A DNA stretch of 64,000 nt from positions 62,001 to 126,000 of the forward strand of contig NZ_SMNQ01000013.1 in assembly GCF_004353505.1 (NCBI RefSeq), read 5' to 3'. Source of the DNA: Streptomyces sp. WAC05374. GTDB taxonomy: Bacteria; Actinomycetota; Actinomycetes; Streptomycetales; Streptomycetaceae. Numbering within the stretch: the stretch's first letter is position 1; each line of letters starts with the position of its first letter. Position numbers and translations under genes: made by a program. This document shows positions 49,777 through 57,574 of the stretch, piece after piece. Below the pieces are notes generated by a model, which saw only the letters and a list, made by a program, of their open reading frames with translations, made no database searches and was not told the DNA's origin.

Positions 49777-50199
49777 TCACGCGGCCGCGCCGGCGGTCTC
49801 GGCGGCGCCGAGACCCGCGCGGTGCGCGACGAGGGCGACCAGGTTGTCCACCGTGAACAGGCCCATGACCTTGGTGGCGTGCAGGGTGCCGGCCAGCGCG
49901 TCGACGTCTATCTGCGGCATGACCTTCTTGAGCTGGGCGAGGCCCACGGCCGACACGATCTCGTTCTCGTCGCCGAACTCCTCGTCCGGGATGCCGCCCT
50001 GGACGTACGCGGCCAGCTCCGCCGCCTGGATCTTGATGCCGAGCGAGCGCTCCAGCCGGAAGAGGATGTCGAGCAGGTCGATCGACTCGGCGCCCAGGTC
50101 GTCCAGCAGGGTGGCGTCCGGCGTGACCTCCTCCGGCTCCACGCCGAGGGCGTCGATGACGGCGTCGTTCACGGCGTCGACGATGGTGGTGCGGTCCAT
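49777..50199 (-). CDS. Acyl carrier protein (extended)
   Basis: 140 residues, longer than a usual 80-90 residue ACP. The phosphopantetheine site is the Ser of DLGAESIDLLDI (about residue 39). Helix 1 is the N-terminal VDAVNDAVIDALGV. After the normal core comes an insertion or extension (PDEEFGDENEIVSAVGLAQLKKVMPQID) before a last helix FTVDNLVALVAHRAG. Such long ACPs occur in reducing type II polyketide (aryl-polyene-like) systems. The ATG at 50199 has GGAGGAC upstream. It is first in the unit behind cluster promoter 4. Confidence 0.92.
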   Translation of the reverse strand: MDRTTIVDAVNDAVIDALGVEPEEVTPDATLLDDLGAESIDLLDILFRLERSLGIKIQAAELAAYVQGGIPDEEFGDENEIVSAVGLAQLKKVMPQIDVDALAGTLHATKVMGLFTVDNLVALVAHRAGLGAAETAGAAA

Positions 50200-50291
50200 G
50201 AGATGTCCTCCAGGTGAGCCGGGCACAGAGCCGGGTGAAAGGGAAGTGCTGTGGGGGGTGGGCGGGCGGCGCCGGCCCGCTGTCATGGTTG

Positions 50292-50319
50292 AGATCCGCC
50301 TGAGGGGGCCGTGGATACA
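50292..50319 (-). promoter_or_regulatory. Cluster promoter 4 (TGTATCC-N15-GGATCT, minus strand)
   Basis: On the minus strand TGTATCC is at 50313-50319 and GGATCT at 50292-50297. It lies between the KR stop and the ACP start and drives ACP, KAS III-like, flavin reductase and FabD. Confidence 0.75.
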
Positions 50320-50342
50320 CCCCGCGCCCCGGCGGCGTGACG

Positions 50343-51110
50343 TCACGGGCGGCCGAGCCCCAGCGCGGTCATCGCGCCGCCGTCCACGTTGACCAGCGAG
50401 CCGGTCATGTACGAGGACTCCGGGCCGCTCAGGAAGCGCACCACCTCGGCGATCTGCTCCACCTCGCCGAATCGCCGCATGGGGATCTGCTTCTTGATCG
50501 AGCGGCCGGTGGCGCCCTCGGTCAGGCCCGCCACCAGGTCGGTGGGCGCGAAGCCGGGCAGCACGGCGTTGACCCGGATGCCGAACCGCGCGGATTCCAT
50601 GGCGCAGCAGCGGGTGAAGGCGTTGACCGCGCCCTTGGAAGCGGCGTAGTTGGACTCGCCGATCCAGCCGCGTTCGCCCATGACGGACGAGACGTTGACG
50701 ATGACGCCGCTGCCCCTGGCCATGAAGTGCGGCATCACGGCCTTGGTGCAGTGGAACACCCCGCCGAAGTTGACGCGCATGACGTCCAGCCAGTCGTCCA
50801 TGCCCATGTTGTAGATCAGCGCGTCCTGGGCGACCCCGGCGTTGTTGACCAGGACGTCCAGTCCGCCGAGGTCCTCGGTGACCCGGCGCACCATCTCCTC
50901 GGCCTGCGCCGCGTCGGCGACGTCGCCGGGCACGGCCAGGGCCCGGCCGCCCGCCGCCTCGATCTCGTCGGCCAGCTCCTTGGCGGCCCCCTCCGAGCTG
51001 CGGTAGTTGATGGCGACGGCGGCGCCGTCGGCGGCCAGGCGGCGGCACACGGCGGCACCGATGCCCCGGGAACCGCCGGTCACCAGGGCTACCTGTCCTT
51101 CGAGCGTCAT
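50343..51110 (-). CDS. 3-oxoacyl-ACP reductase (FabG type)
   Basis: 255 residues. It is a classical short-chain dehydrogenase: VALVTGGSRGIGAAV cofactor loop, NNAGVAQD, the catalytic Ser in VNVSSVMGERGWIG, and the YAASKG Tyr/Lys pair. It reduces each beta-keto group during chain growth with NADPH, the KR step of the reducing type II polyketide synthase. Its ATG overlaps the stop of the fused KS gene (ATGA, 51107-51110). It ends the long promoter 5 unit. Confidence 0.95.
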   Translation of the reverse strand: MTLEGQVALVTGGSRGIGAAVCRRLAADGAAVAINYRSSEGAAKELADEIEAAGGRALAVPGDVADAAQAEEMVRRVTEDLGGLDVLVNNAGVAQDALIYNMGMDDWLDVMRVNFGGVFHCTKAVMPHFMARGSGVIVNVSSVMGERGWIGESNYAASKGAVNAFTRCCAMESARFGIRVNAVLPGFAPTDLVAGLTEGATGRSIKKQIPMRRFGEVEQIAEVVRFLSGPESSYMTGSLVNVDGGAMTALGLGRP

Positions 51111-53512
51111 CGGGTCTCTCCTGTCGGGGTGACGTGGGATGTACGGGTGCCCTCACCGGGGGCGGCGCGGCGCACGGCCAGCGACACATGGCTGCCGCCC
51201 AGGGAGGAGCTGTTGAGCAGGACCGGCCGGTCACCGGAGCCGCCGTCGTGCAGGGCCAGCGCCAGGCTCAGCGCCCCGCCGGTGCCCATGGGCTCACCGA
51301 GCACGGTCTTCGGGGCGTGCAGCGCGGGCGGCACCGGGCAGCTTTCGAGCAGCCGCCGTACCGCCTCCGCCTCGGCGGTGTCGGCCACCCGCAGCCCGGC
51401 CGAGGCGAGCCAGACCGCCCCGAGCCCCTCCGGGGCGATCCCCGCGTCGTCCAGGGCCGTCCGCATCGCGCGTTCCAGGCCCCGGCCGCGCGGGTCCCAC
51501 AGCCGGGCCCGGCTGGCGTCCGACGCCATGCCCTGCCCCAGGACCTCGCCCAGGATGCGGGCGCCCCGGGCCACCGCGTGGGAGCGGCGCTCCAGGACGA
51601 CCGCGACGCTGCCCTCGGCGAGGGTGAACCGGCCGTCGGCCGGCGCGCCCGGCGCCCGGGTGGAGGCGGCGCCCACGGTGGCGTACGCCCGGGCCACCTG
51701 CTCGGTGAGCGCGTCGGTGACGGTGCACACCAGGGTGTCGGCGTGCCCGGCCGCCAGCAGGTCGGCGCAGTAGGCGAGGGCCGCCGCGCCGGTGGCGTGG
51801 CCCACCGACAGGGTGGACGTGGGGCCGCGCAGGCCCAGGTGGATGGCGATCTGGCCGGCCGCCTGGTTGTAGACGGTGTTGGGGAACACCGCCGGGTCGG
51901 CGGCGGCCGGTCCCTCGGCGAGCAGCGGGACGGTGAACCGTTCCATGGCCTCCATGGGGCCCGTGCCGGTGCCGAAGACGATGCCGGCCGCTTCCGCCTC
52001 CGCGCCGCCCGGCGCGATGCCCGCGTCGGTGAGCGCCTTCACGGTGGCGGCCACGCCGAGCTGTCCGAGCCGGTCCATCCGGCGACGCTGACGCTTCGTC
52101 AGGTACGGCTCCGGGTCGAAGTCCACCCGGCCGAGCGGCATCCCGCCGGCCCAGTCGACGGGACTCTCGCCCCGCTCGTACGCGGACCACACCTCGGCCG
52201 CCGACCCGCCCGCCGGGCTGAGCAGCCCGATGCCGGTGACCACCACGCGGTCGGTGTCCGGCAGCGGGGGACGGTGACCGTCCTCCGTCCGGGTCAGCAC
52301 CAGCGCGGCGTTGGCCCCGCCGAAGGCGAAGTTGTTCGACAGCGCCGCCCCCGTGGACAGCGGCCGCGCCGCACCCGGGACGTAGTCCAGCGGGCAGTCC
52401 GGGTCGGGCGTGGTGAAGGAGGCGGTGGGCGGCGCGGTCCGCTCGGCCAGCGCGTACGCCGTGACGATGGCCTCGGCGGCCCCGGCGGCGCCCAGCAGGT
52501 GACCGATCATGGACTTGGTGCTGGAGACCGCCGTACGGGCGGCCTGCTCCTCGCCCAGCGCCAGCGTGATGGCCCGCGTCTCGGCCGGATCGTTCTTGGG
52601 CGTCCCGGTGCCGTGCCCGTTGACGTACCCGATCCGGTCGGCGGCCACGCCCGAGTGGCGCAGCGCCGCCTCGATGGCCCGGGCCGCCCCCTTGCCCTCC
52701 GGGTGCGGGGCGGTGGCGTGGAACCCGTCGGCGGACAGCCCGTAGCCCGCGATGTCGGCGAGCCCCGTCAGCCCGTGCTCGCGGGCGAAGCCGGCGCGTA
52801 CCAGCACCACCATGCCGCTGCCCTCGCCCAGCGACAGGCCCTGCCGCGTCGCGCAGTACGGCGCCGCCGGCTCCGGCGACAGCGACTGCAAGGCGTGGAA
52901 GCCGGCGAAGACGACGTCGGAGAAGGCGTCGCTGCCGCCCGCCAGCACCGCGTCGGCACGGCCCCGCCGCAGCAGGTCGGCCGCGAGCCCGATCGCGTTG
53001 GCACCGGACGCGCACGCCGTGTTGACCGCCAGCACCGGGCCGCGCAGCCGGAACGCCGCGCCCACCGACTCGGCCAGCGCCTGGGGCGTGACCAGCGCCG
53101 GCAGCTCGGGCGCCGGGGCCTCGCCCTCGTGCCCGGCCCGCAGCCATTCCCGGCCCGACAGCAGACCGGCGTTGCACGTGCCCAGCACCACACCGAACCG
53201 CTCCGCCGCCACCAGCCCCCCGGGCAGCGCCGCCATCGCCTCCTCGGCCGCCACCAGGGCCAGCTCGATCGCCCGCTCCCGGAAGCCCTCCGGCCTGCGG
53301 TACGCCCGCCCCGGCTCCACCGGGTCGGTGACCTCGCCGCCCAGCTTGGTGGACAGCCCCTCCATCGGCAGCGCCTGCACCGGATCGATGGCGACCCGGC
53401 CCTCGCGCGCGCCCTGCCACAGGTGCCCGGCCGTGGGGCCCAGCGCGGTGATCGCGCCGACGCCCACCACGGTCACGCCCTCGGCGGTTCCTCGTTCCCT
53501 GTCCATGATCAT
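51107..53512 (-). CDS. Fused ketosynthase / degenerate ketosynthase
   Basis: 801 residues, two KS-like halves in one unbroken frame. The first half (about 1-400) is an active-type KS: Cys in AVNTACASGANAIG, His in NGHGTGTPKND, and SMIGHLLGAAGAAE. The second half (about 405-801) starts again with VVVTGIGLLSPAGG, but the Cys position reads SVGHATGA, the HGTGT motif reads LASAGL and the second His motif reads LGEPMGTG. It is therefore catalytically dead, like a chain-length-factor partner. A KS joined to its own inactive partner would be a built-in heterodimer. The ATG follows GAGGGGG, 8 bp after the CLF gene. Confidence 0.9.
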   Translation of the reverse strand: MIMDRERGTAEGVTVVGVGAITALGPTAGHLWQGAREGRVAIDPVQALPMEGLSTKLGGEVTDPVEPGRAYRRPEGFRERAIELALVAAEEAMAALPGGLVAAERFGVVLGTCNAGLLSGREWLRAGHEGEAPAPELPALVTPQALAESVGAAFRLRGPVLAVNTACASGANAIGLAADLLRRGRADAVLAGGSDAFSDVVFAGFHALQSLSPEPAAPYCATRQGLSLGEGSGMVVLVRAGFAREHGLTGLADIAGYGLSADGFHATAPHPEGKGAARAIEAALRHSGVAADRIGYVNGHGTGTPKNDPAETRAITLALGEEQAARTAVSSTKSMIGHLLGAAGAAEAIVTAYALAERTAPPTASFTTPDPDCPLDYVPGAARPLSTGAALSNNFAFGGANAALVLTRTEDGHRPPLPDTDRVVVTGIGLLSPAGGSAAEVWSAYERGESPVDWAGGMPLGRVDFDPEPYLTKRQRRRMDRLGQLGVAATVKALTDAGIAPGGAEAEAAGIVFGTGTGPMEAMERFTVPLLAEGPAAADPAVFPNTVYNQAAGQIAIHLGLRGPTSTLSVGHATGAAALAYCADLLAAGHADTLVCTVTDALTEQVARAYATVGAASTRAPGAPADGRFTLAEGSVAVVLERRSHAVARGARILGEVLGQGMASDASRARLWDPRGRGLERAMRTALDDAGIAPEGLGAVWLASAGLRVADTAEAEAVRRLLESCPVPPALHAPKTVLGEPMGTGGALSLALALHDGGSGDRPVLLNSSSLGGSHVSLAVRRAAPGEGTRTSHVTPTGETR

Positions 53513-53520
53513 GTCCCCCT

Positions 53521-54810
53521 CTACGCCTCGACCGCCGGCGCGCTCAGCACCAGCGCCACCTGCTGGCCCTCCAGCCCACGGGCCAGCGCCACACCGGTGC
53601 GCACCCGCAACTCCCGTGCCTGGCCCGGCACCCAGTCGATCCCCGCGCAGCCGGGATCGGTGCGTTCCAGGTGCAGCGTCGGCGGCACGGCGGAGCCGTC
53701 GATCGCCATCGCGCACACGGCCGCGTTCAACGCGCCGGCCCCCGCGACCAGATGGCCGGTGGCGGGCTTCACGCTGCTCGCCACCACGCCCGCATCCCGG
53801 CCGAACACCGATGTCAGCGCCCGTGCCTCGGTCAGGTCCCCGAGCCGGGTGGCACAGCCGTGCGTGGCCACGTAGTCGACCTCCCCGGCCGTCACGGACG
53901 CCTCGCGCAGCGCCCGTCGCACGGCCTCGGCCAGCGGCCGGCCGTCCTCGCGGGGTGACACCAGGTCGGGGTCCTGGGTGGTCCCGGCGCCGCGGATCTC
54001 CGCGTACACCCGCGCCCCGCGGCGCCGCGCCGACTCCCACTCCTCCAGGACCAGGAAGGCGGCGCCCTCGCCGAGCACGGAACCGCCGCGGTCCCGGTCG
54101 TAGGGCCGGAAGGCCCCGGCCCCCCGGTCGTTGTCGGTGGTGAGCACGCCCAGGCCGTCCATCTTCGACATCACCCACCACGAGGAGGCGTCGTCGAAGC
54201 CCCCGGCGATCACCACGTCGGACTCGCCGGAACGGATGGACCGGAACCCGCGCGCGATCGCCGTCGCACCGGCGTCGGCGGTGCCGTGGAAGTAGGAGTT
54301 GGCCCCCTTGAACCCGTGGGCGTGACTGAGGTGGAACAGCGACCCGGACTGGAGGCCCTCGACGAAGTACAGCGGGTAGAACGCCGACGACGCCCGCTCG
54401 CCGAGCTGCCGCACGTCCGCCGTGCCGTCCTCGCGGCGGGCGGCCAGACTGCCGGTCAGCAGGTGCTCGGGGTTGGAGATCTCCTTGTTGCCGCCCACGA
54501 ACACCGCGGCGCGCTCCGGGTCGTGGCCCGAGCCCTCCAGGTCCAGCCCGGCGTCCTCCACCGCCAGCGCGGCGCCCGCGACGGCGAGCTGGTCGTTGCG
54601 GGTGGTCATGCGCAGCGACCTGCGGTGGGCGTAGCGCGTGGCGCGGAAGTCCGGCAGCTCGGCGGCGATCCGGGTACGCAGCGAGGACGGGTCGTAGGCA
54701 CGGATCGGCCCGATGCCGGAGCGGCCCTCCAGCAGCCCCTTCCACGTCTCGTCCCGGCCCTCGCCGAGCGCGGTCAGCACACCGATACCGGTGACGGCGA
54801 CCCGCCTCAT
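53521..54810 (-). CDS. Chain-length-factor-like ketosynthase (no catalytic Cys)
   Basis: 429 residues. It keeps the KS fold (VTGIGVLTALGEGRDETW, SVLGEGAAFLVLEEW, KPATGHLVAGAG). The nucleophile motif reads FHGTADAGATAI, with Asp where Cys should be, and HGTGT reads HGCAT. It is the usual CLF-type partner for an active KS such as the one at 55196-56533, separated here by a dehydratase gene. CLF proteins set the number of extension cycles. Start and stop overlap or abut neighbours, all in the promoter 5 unit. Confidence 0.9.
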   Translation of the reverse strand: MRRVAVTGIGVLTALGEGRDETWKGLLEGRSGIGPIRAYDPSSLRTRIAAELPDFRATRYAHRRSLRMTTRNDQLAVAGAALAVEDAGLDLEGSGHDPERAAVFVGGNKEISNPEHLLTGSLAARREDGTADVRQLGERASSAFYPLYFVEGLQSGSLFHLSHAHGFKGANSYFHGTADAGATAIARGFRSIRSGESDVVIAGGFDDASSWWVMSKMDGLGVLTTDNDRGAGAFRPYDRDRGGSVLGEGAAFLVLEEWESARRRGARVYAEIRGAGTTQDPDLVSPREDGRPLAEAVRRALREASVTAGEVDYVATHGCATRLGDLTEARALTSVFGRDAGVVASSVKPATGHLVAGAGALNAAVCAMAIDGSAVPPTLHLERTDPGCAGIDWVPGQARELRVRTGVALARGLEGQQVALVLSAPAVEA

Positions 54811-55199
54811 GATGCCTCCCGCCCGCCGCCGGCCGGCTCCAGCCGCAACTGCCGCACGGTGGTGATGTCCCGCCCCGCCACACTCACGGCCGCCCGGGCC
54901 GTGACGGAGGTCTCGGTGGCCTCCGTGACGTCCACGGTGATCTCGAGCTGGTCGCCGGGCTCGGCGAAGTGCCGGTAGCGCACGCGCCGGACGTCCGCCA
55001 GCGCCCAGACGGTGCCGGAGGGCGCGTCGGGGGCGGCCAGCCGGGCCGTGCGGACGATGTCGTCGAGGATCAGGACGCCGGGCAGCACCGGGAAGCGCGG
55101 GAAGTGGCTGTCGAACACCGGCAGGGTGCCGGTGACGTTGCGGACGGCCACGGCCCGCTTGCCCGGCGTCAGGTGCAGGATCTTGTCGAGAGCGGTCAT
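54807..55199 (-). CDS. FabZ-like 3-hydroxyacyl-ACP dehydratase 1
   Basis: 130 residues, hotdog fold. The FabZ-type helix motif is FDSHFPRFPVLPGVLILDDIVRTA, with the His of SHFPRFPVLPG as the likely catalytic residue. The strands ADVRRVRYRHFAEPGDQLEITVDV and VTARAAVSVAGRDITTVRQLRL follow. It dehydrates beta-hydroxyacyl-ACP to the enoyl form, giving the double bonds of a polyene since no enoyl reductase is encoded. Its ATG overlaps the stop of the KS gene and its stop overlaps the CLF start, so all three are coupled. Confidence 0.92.
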   Translation of the reverse strand: MTALDKILHLTPGKRAVAVRNVTGTLPVFDSHFPRFPVLPGVLILDDIVRTARLAAPDAPSGTVWALADVRRVRYRHFAEPGDQLEITVDVTEATETSVTARAAVSVAGRDITTVRQLRLEPAGGGREAS

Positions 55200-56533
55200 G
55201 CTGCCCTTCTTTCGGGGGCGTCGGCGGCGGCGTCCGTGGACGTGGGAGCGGAACCGGAACCGGAAGCGGAAGCGGAGGGGGAATCGGACGCGGACCGGAC
55301 GACGAAGCAGGCGTTGGTACCGCCGAACGCGAAGGCGTTGACCATGGCCGCGCGCACCGGCCGGCGCACCGCCGTGTTGGGCACGTAGTCGAGGTCCAGC
55401 TTCGGGTCGGGGTGCTCGAGGTTGATGGTCGGCGGGACCAGCCCCTCGCGGATCGCGCCGAGCGCGGCGACGAGGTTGACGCCCGCGGCGGCCGAGGTGA
55501 GGTGCCCCGTCATGGACTTGGGCGAGCTGGTGCACAGGGTGCGCGCGTGGGGGCCGAAGACCTCCTTGATGGCGACCGTCTCGCTCGCGTCGTTGCCGGG
55601 CGTGCCCGTCCCGTGCGCGGCGATGTAGTCGATGCCGTCGGTCCCGAGCCCCGACTCCGCCAGCGCGTCGCGCATCGCGGAGATGGCGCCCCCGCCGTCC
55701 GGCGGCGAGTCGGTGATCCGGTACGCGTTCAGCGTGGAGCCGTAGCCGACCAGTTCGGCGTGGATGCGGGCGCCCCGGGCCACCGCGGAGTCCCAGTCCT
55801 CCAGCACGGTGATCACCGCGCCCTCGCCGAGCACGAACCCCGACCGCTCGGCGTCGAACGGGCGGGAGGCCCGCTCGGGTTCGTCGTTCCAGCGGTCGGT
55901 GACCGCGCCGAGCAGCGAGAACCCGAGGACGTCCATCCAGGTCGTCAGGGCGTCGAACCCGCCCGCCAGCATCAGCGCGCACTCGCCGTCCTGGATGCGA
56001 CGGTACGCCTCGCCGATGGCGTGCGCGGCGCCCGCGCACGCGGTGCTGACGCTGATCACGGGCCCCTGGCAGCCGCCCGCCCGGGCCACGGCGGTGACCC
56101 CGACGTTCTGGTTGCGCAGCAGCACGTCACCGGGGGCCTGCCGGTACAGGTCGTGGAAGTCGCTCTCGGTCAACTGGTGCGACATGTCGACCAGTTCCTG
56201 GAGCTCCGGCCTGCCGACCGTACCGGCCACCGCCGCGCCCCGGTCGTAGGGGTCGAGCTCCTCCCAGCCCCCGGCGTCCTCGAGCGCCTCGCGGGCGGCG
56301 GCGACGGCGAACAGCGCGGCGCGCGACAGGTGGCGCCGCTGCCGGGCGGTGCCGGCCGACGCCGGGTCGAAGTCCTTGACCTGCCCGGCGATACGGACCG
56401 GGAAGGTCGAGGCGTCGAAGGTCTCCAGCCGGCTCACCCCGCTGCGGCCCTCGGCCAGGCCCCGCCAGGTGTCGCGCGCGTTGGTACCGAGCGGCGTGAC
56501 CGCGCCGATCCCGGTGATGGCCACCCTCCTCAT
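55196..56533 (-). CDS. 3-oxoacyl-ACP synthase (active ketosynthase)
   Basis: 445 residues. The catalytic residues are in place: Cys in SVSTACAGAAHAIG, His in AHGTGTPGND, and Lys/His in SPKSMTGHLTSAAAG. The start VAITGIGAVTPLGTN and end VNAFAFGGTNACFVV are typical. The last 35 residues are a Ser/Ala-rich low-complexity tail not found in normal KSs. It is the main decarboxylative condensing enzyme and probably pairs with the CLF at 53521-54810. The ATG overlaps the preceding stop. Confidence 0.93.
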   Translation of the reverse strand: MRRVAITGIGAVTPLGTNARDTWRGLAEGRSGVSRLETFDASTFPVRIAGQVKDFDPASAGTARQRRHLSRAALFAVAAAREALEDAGGWEELDPYDRGAAVAGTVGRPELQELVDMSHQLTESDFHDLYRQAPGDVLLRNQNVGVTAVARAGGCQGPVISVSTACAGAAHAIGEAYRRIQDGECALMLAGGFDALTTWMDVLGFSLLGAVTDRWNDEPERASRPFDAERSGFVLGEGAVITVLEDWDSAVARGARIHAELVGYGSTLNAYRITDSPPDGGGAISAMRDALAESGLGTDGIDYIAAHGTGTPGNDASETVAIKEVFGPHARTLCTSSPKSMTGHLTSAAAGVNLVAALGAIREGLVPPTINLEHPDPKLDLDYVPNTAVRRPVRAAMVNAFAFGGTNACFVVRSASDSPSASASGSGSAPTSTDAAADAPERRAA

Positions 56534-56997
56534 CGGCGGCCGCCCGTCACCGGCACCCGCAGCAGCCGGTCCAGCATGCGCCGGGTGTCCCCGGGCTCCT
56601 CCAGGTCCTCCGCGGGCAGCAGGGCGCACATGACGGCGTCGGCCTCCATCACCGTCCGGCCGTCCACCGAGGCGACGCCGGACAGGACGGCGGTCTCCTC
56701 GCTCAGCGACTCGACCGTGCCCTCCAGCCGGAGCACGTCCCCGGGGCGCACCGGCCCGTGGAAGGAGATGCCGTCCACGGACAGCAGCGCGGCACGCCGC
56801 CGCACGCCCGTGGTGGCGATGATGAGCCAGGTGCCCGCCTGGCACAGGGCCTCCAGGACCAGGGGCGCGGGCATCTGCGGTCCGGCGCCCTCGTCCCGCC
56901 AGTGGTCCTCCAGCAGGGAGGTCAGCTTCCGGGCGCTGATGCTGCGCCCGGCCTCCCAGGCGTCTATTCGGTCGATCAGGTGGAAACGCATCGTCAT
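56530..56997 (-). CDS. FabZ-like dehydratase 2 (hotdog fold)
   Basis: 155 residues. It has the hotdog helix region PQMPAPLVLEALCQAGTWLIIATTGVRRRAAL with the Glu of VLEA, and the strands ISFHGPVRPGDVLRLEGTVESLSEETAVLSGVASVDG. It resembles the ApeI/ApeP-like or FabA/FabZ-type proteins of reducing type II systems. Its N-terminus lacks an obvious HxxFPG, so it may pair with the other dehydratase as a heterodimer with one active site. Coupled on both sides by ATGA overlaps with the AcpS and KS genes. Confidence 0.87.
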   Translation of the reverse strand: MTMRFHLIDRIDAWEAGRSISARKLTSLLEDHWRDEGAGPQMPAPLVLEALCQAGTWLIIATTGVRRRAALLSVDGISFHGPVRPGDVLRLEGTVESLSEETAVLSGVASVDGRTVMEADAVMCALLPAEDLEEPGDTRRMLDRLLRVPVTGGRR

Positions 56998-57431
56998 CCT
57001 TCGTCCGTGGACGCGTCGTCCGTGGAGGCGCCGTCCGGGCCGGTGGTGGTCTGGAGGAACATCACGGCGTGGGCGATGGCGTAGTCCCCGCTGTGGGACA
57101 GCGAGATCTCGGGGGAGGAGGCGCCGAGGCGGGCCGCCCGCTCGGCGGCTCCGCCGCTCAGCCGCACCCGGGGCTGCCCGAGGGGCGTGTTCACGATCTC
57201 CACGTCCGTCCACCGCATCCCCGGTCCCAGACCGGTGCCCAGCGCCTTCAGCACGGCTTCCTTGGCGGCGAACCGGGCCGCCAGATGGGCCGGGCGGTTG
57301 CGCTTGGCAGCGCAGTAGCCGGCCTCACGAGGGGTGAAGATGTCCTGCTCCGCCGCCGGGTTGTCGGCCAGCAGCCGCTCCACCCGGGAGACGGGTACGA
57401 GATCCACTCCCACGGCGATCCGCGTCGTCAC
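56994..57431 (-). CDS. Holo-ACP synthase (AcpS-type phosphopantetheinyl transferase)
   Basis: 145 residues. The AcpS motifs are present: GVDLVPVSRVERLL (metal-binding Asp), FTPREAGYCAAKRNRPAHLAARFAAKEAVLKALG (the WxxKEAxxK equivalent) and ISLSHSGDYAIAHAVM. It installs the phosphopantetheine arm on the cluster ACP. The tail of about 15 residues is acidic. The GTG at 57431, five bases after GGAGGAG, is chosen; the longer frame would begin at the predicted transcript start. First gene of the seven-gene promoter 5 unit. Confidence 0.92.
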   Translation of the reverse strand: MTTRIAVGVDLVPVSRVERLLADNPAAEQDIFTPREAGYCAAKRNRPAHLAARFAAKEAVLKALGTGLGPGMRWTDVEIVNTPLGQPRVRLSGGAAERAARLGASSPEISLSHSGDYAIAHAVMFLQTTTGPDGASTDDASTDEG

Positions 57432-57467
57432 CGGCTCCTCCGTCCTTCGTTCCAGCACTGCCCGTCC

Positions 57468-57495
57468 AGATCCCGGCCGGGGGGCCGTGGATACA
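57468..57495 (-). promoter_or_regulatory. Cluster promoter 5 (TGTATCC-N15-GGATCT, minus strand)
   Basis: On the minus strand TGTATCC is at 57489-57495 and GGATCT at 57468-57473. It drives AcpS through KR (57431 down to 50343). The bases between the boxes are nearly identical to those of promoter 4. Confidence 0.77.
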
Positions 57496-57574
57496 GGGCA
57501 CGCGGAACCGGAAAACGGCGATCGCCCCGCCCACGGTGGTGGACGAGGCGATCGGACGGTTGTCGCGCGCGGAG

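Noticed and set aside
51134..53875. 913-residue rightward open frame
   Set aside because: Shadow of the fused KS gene; the sense frame has KS motifs throughout.
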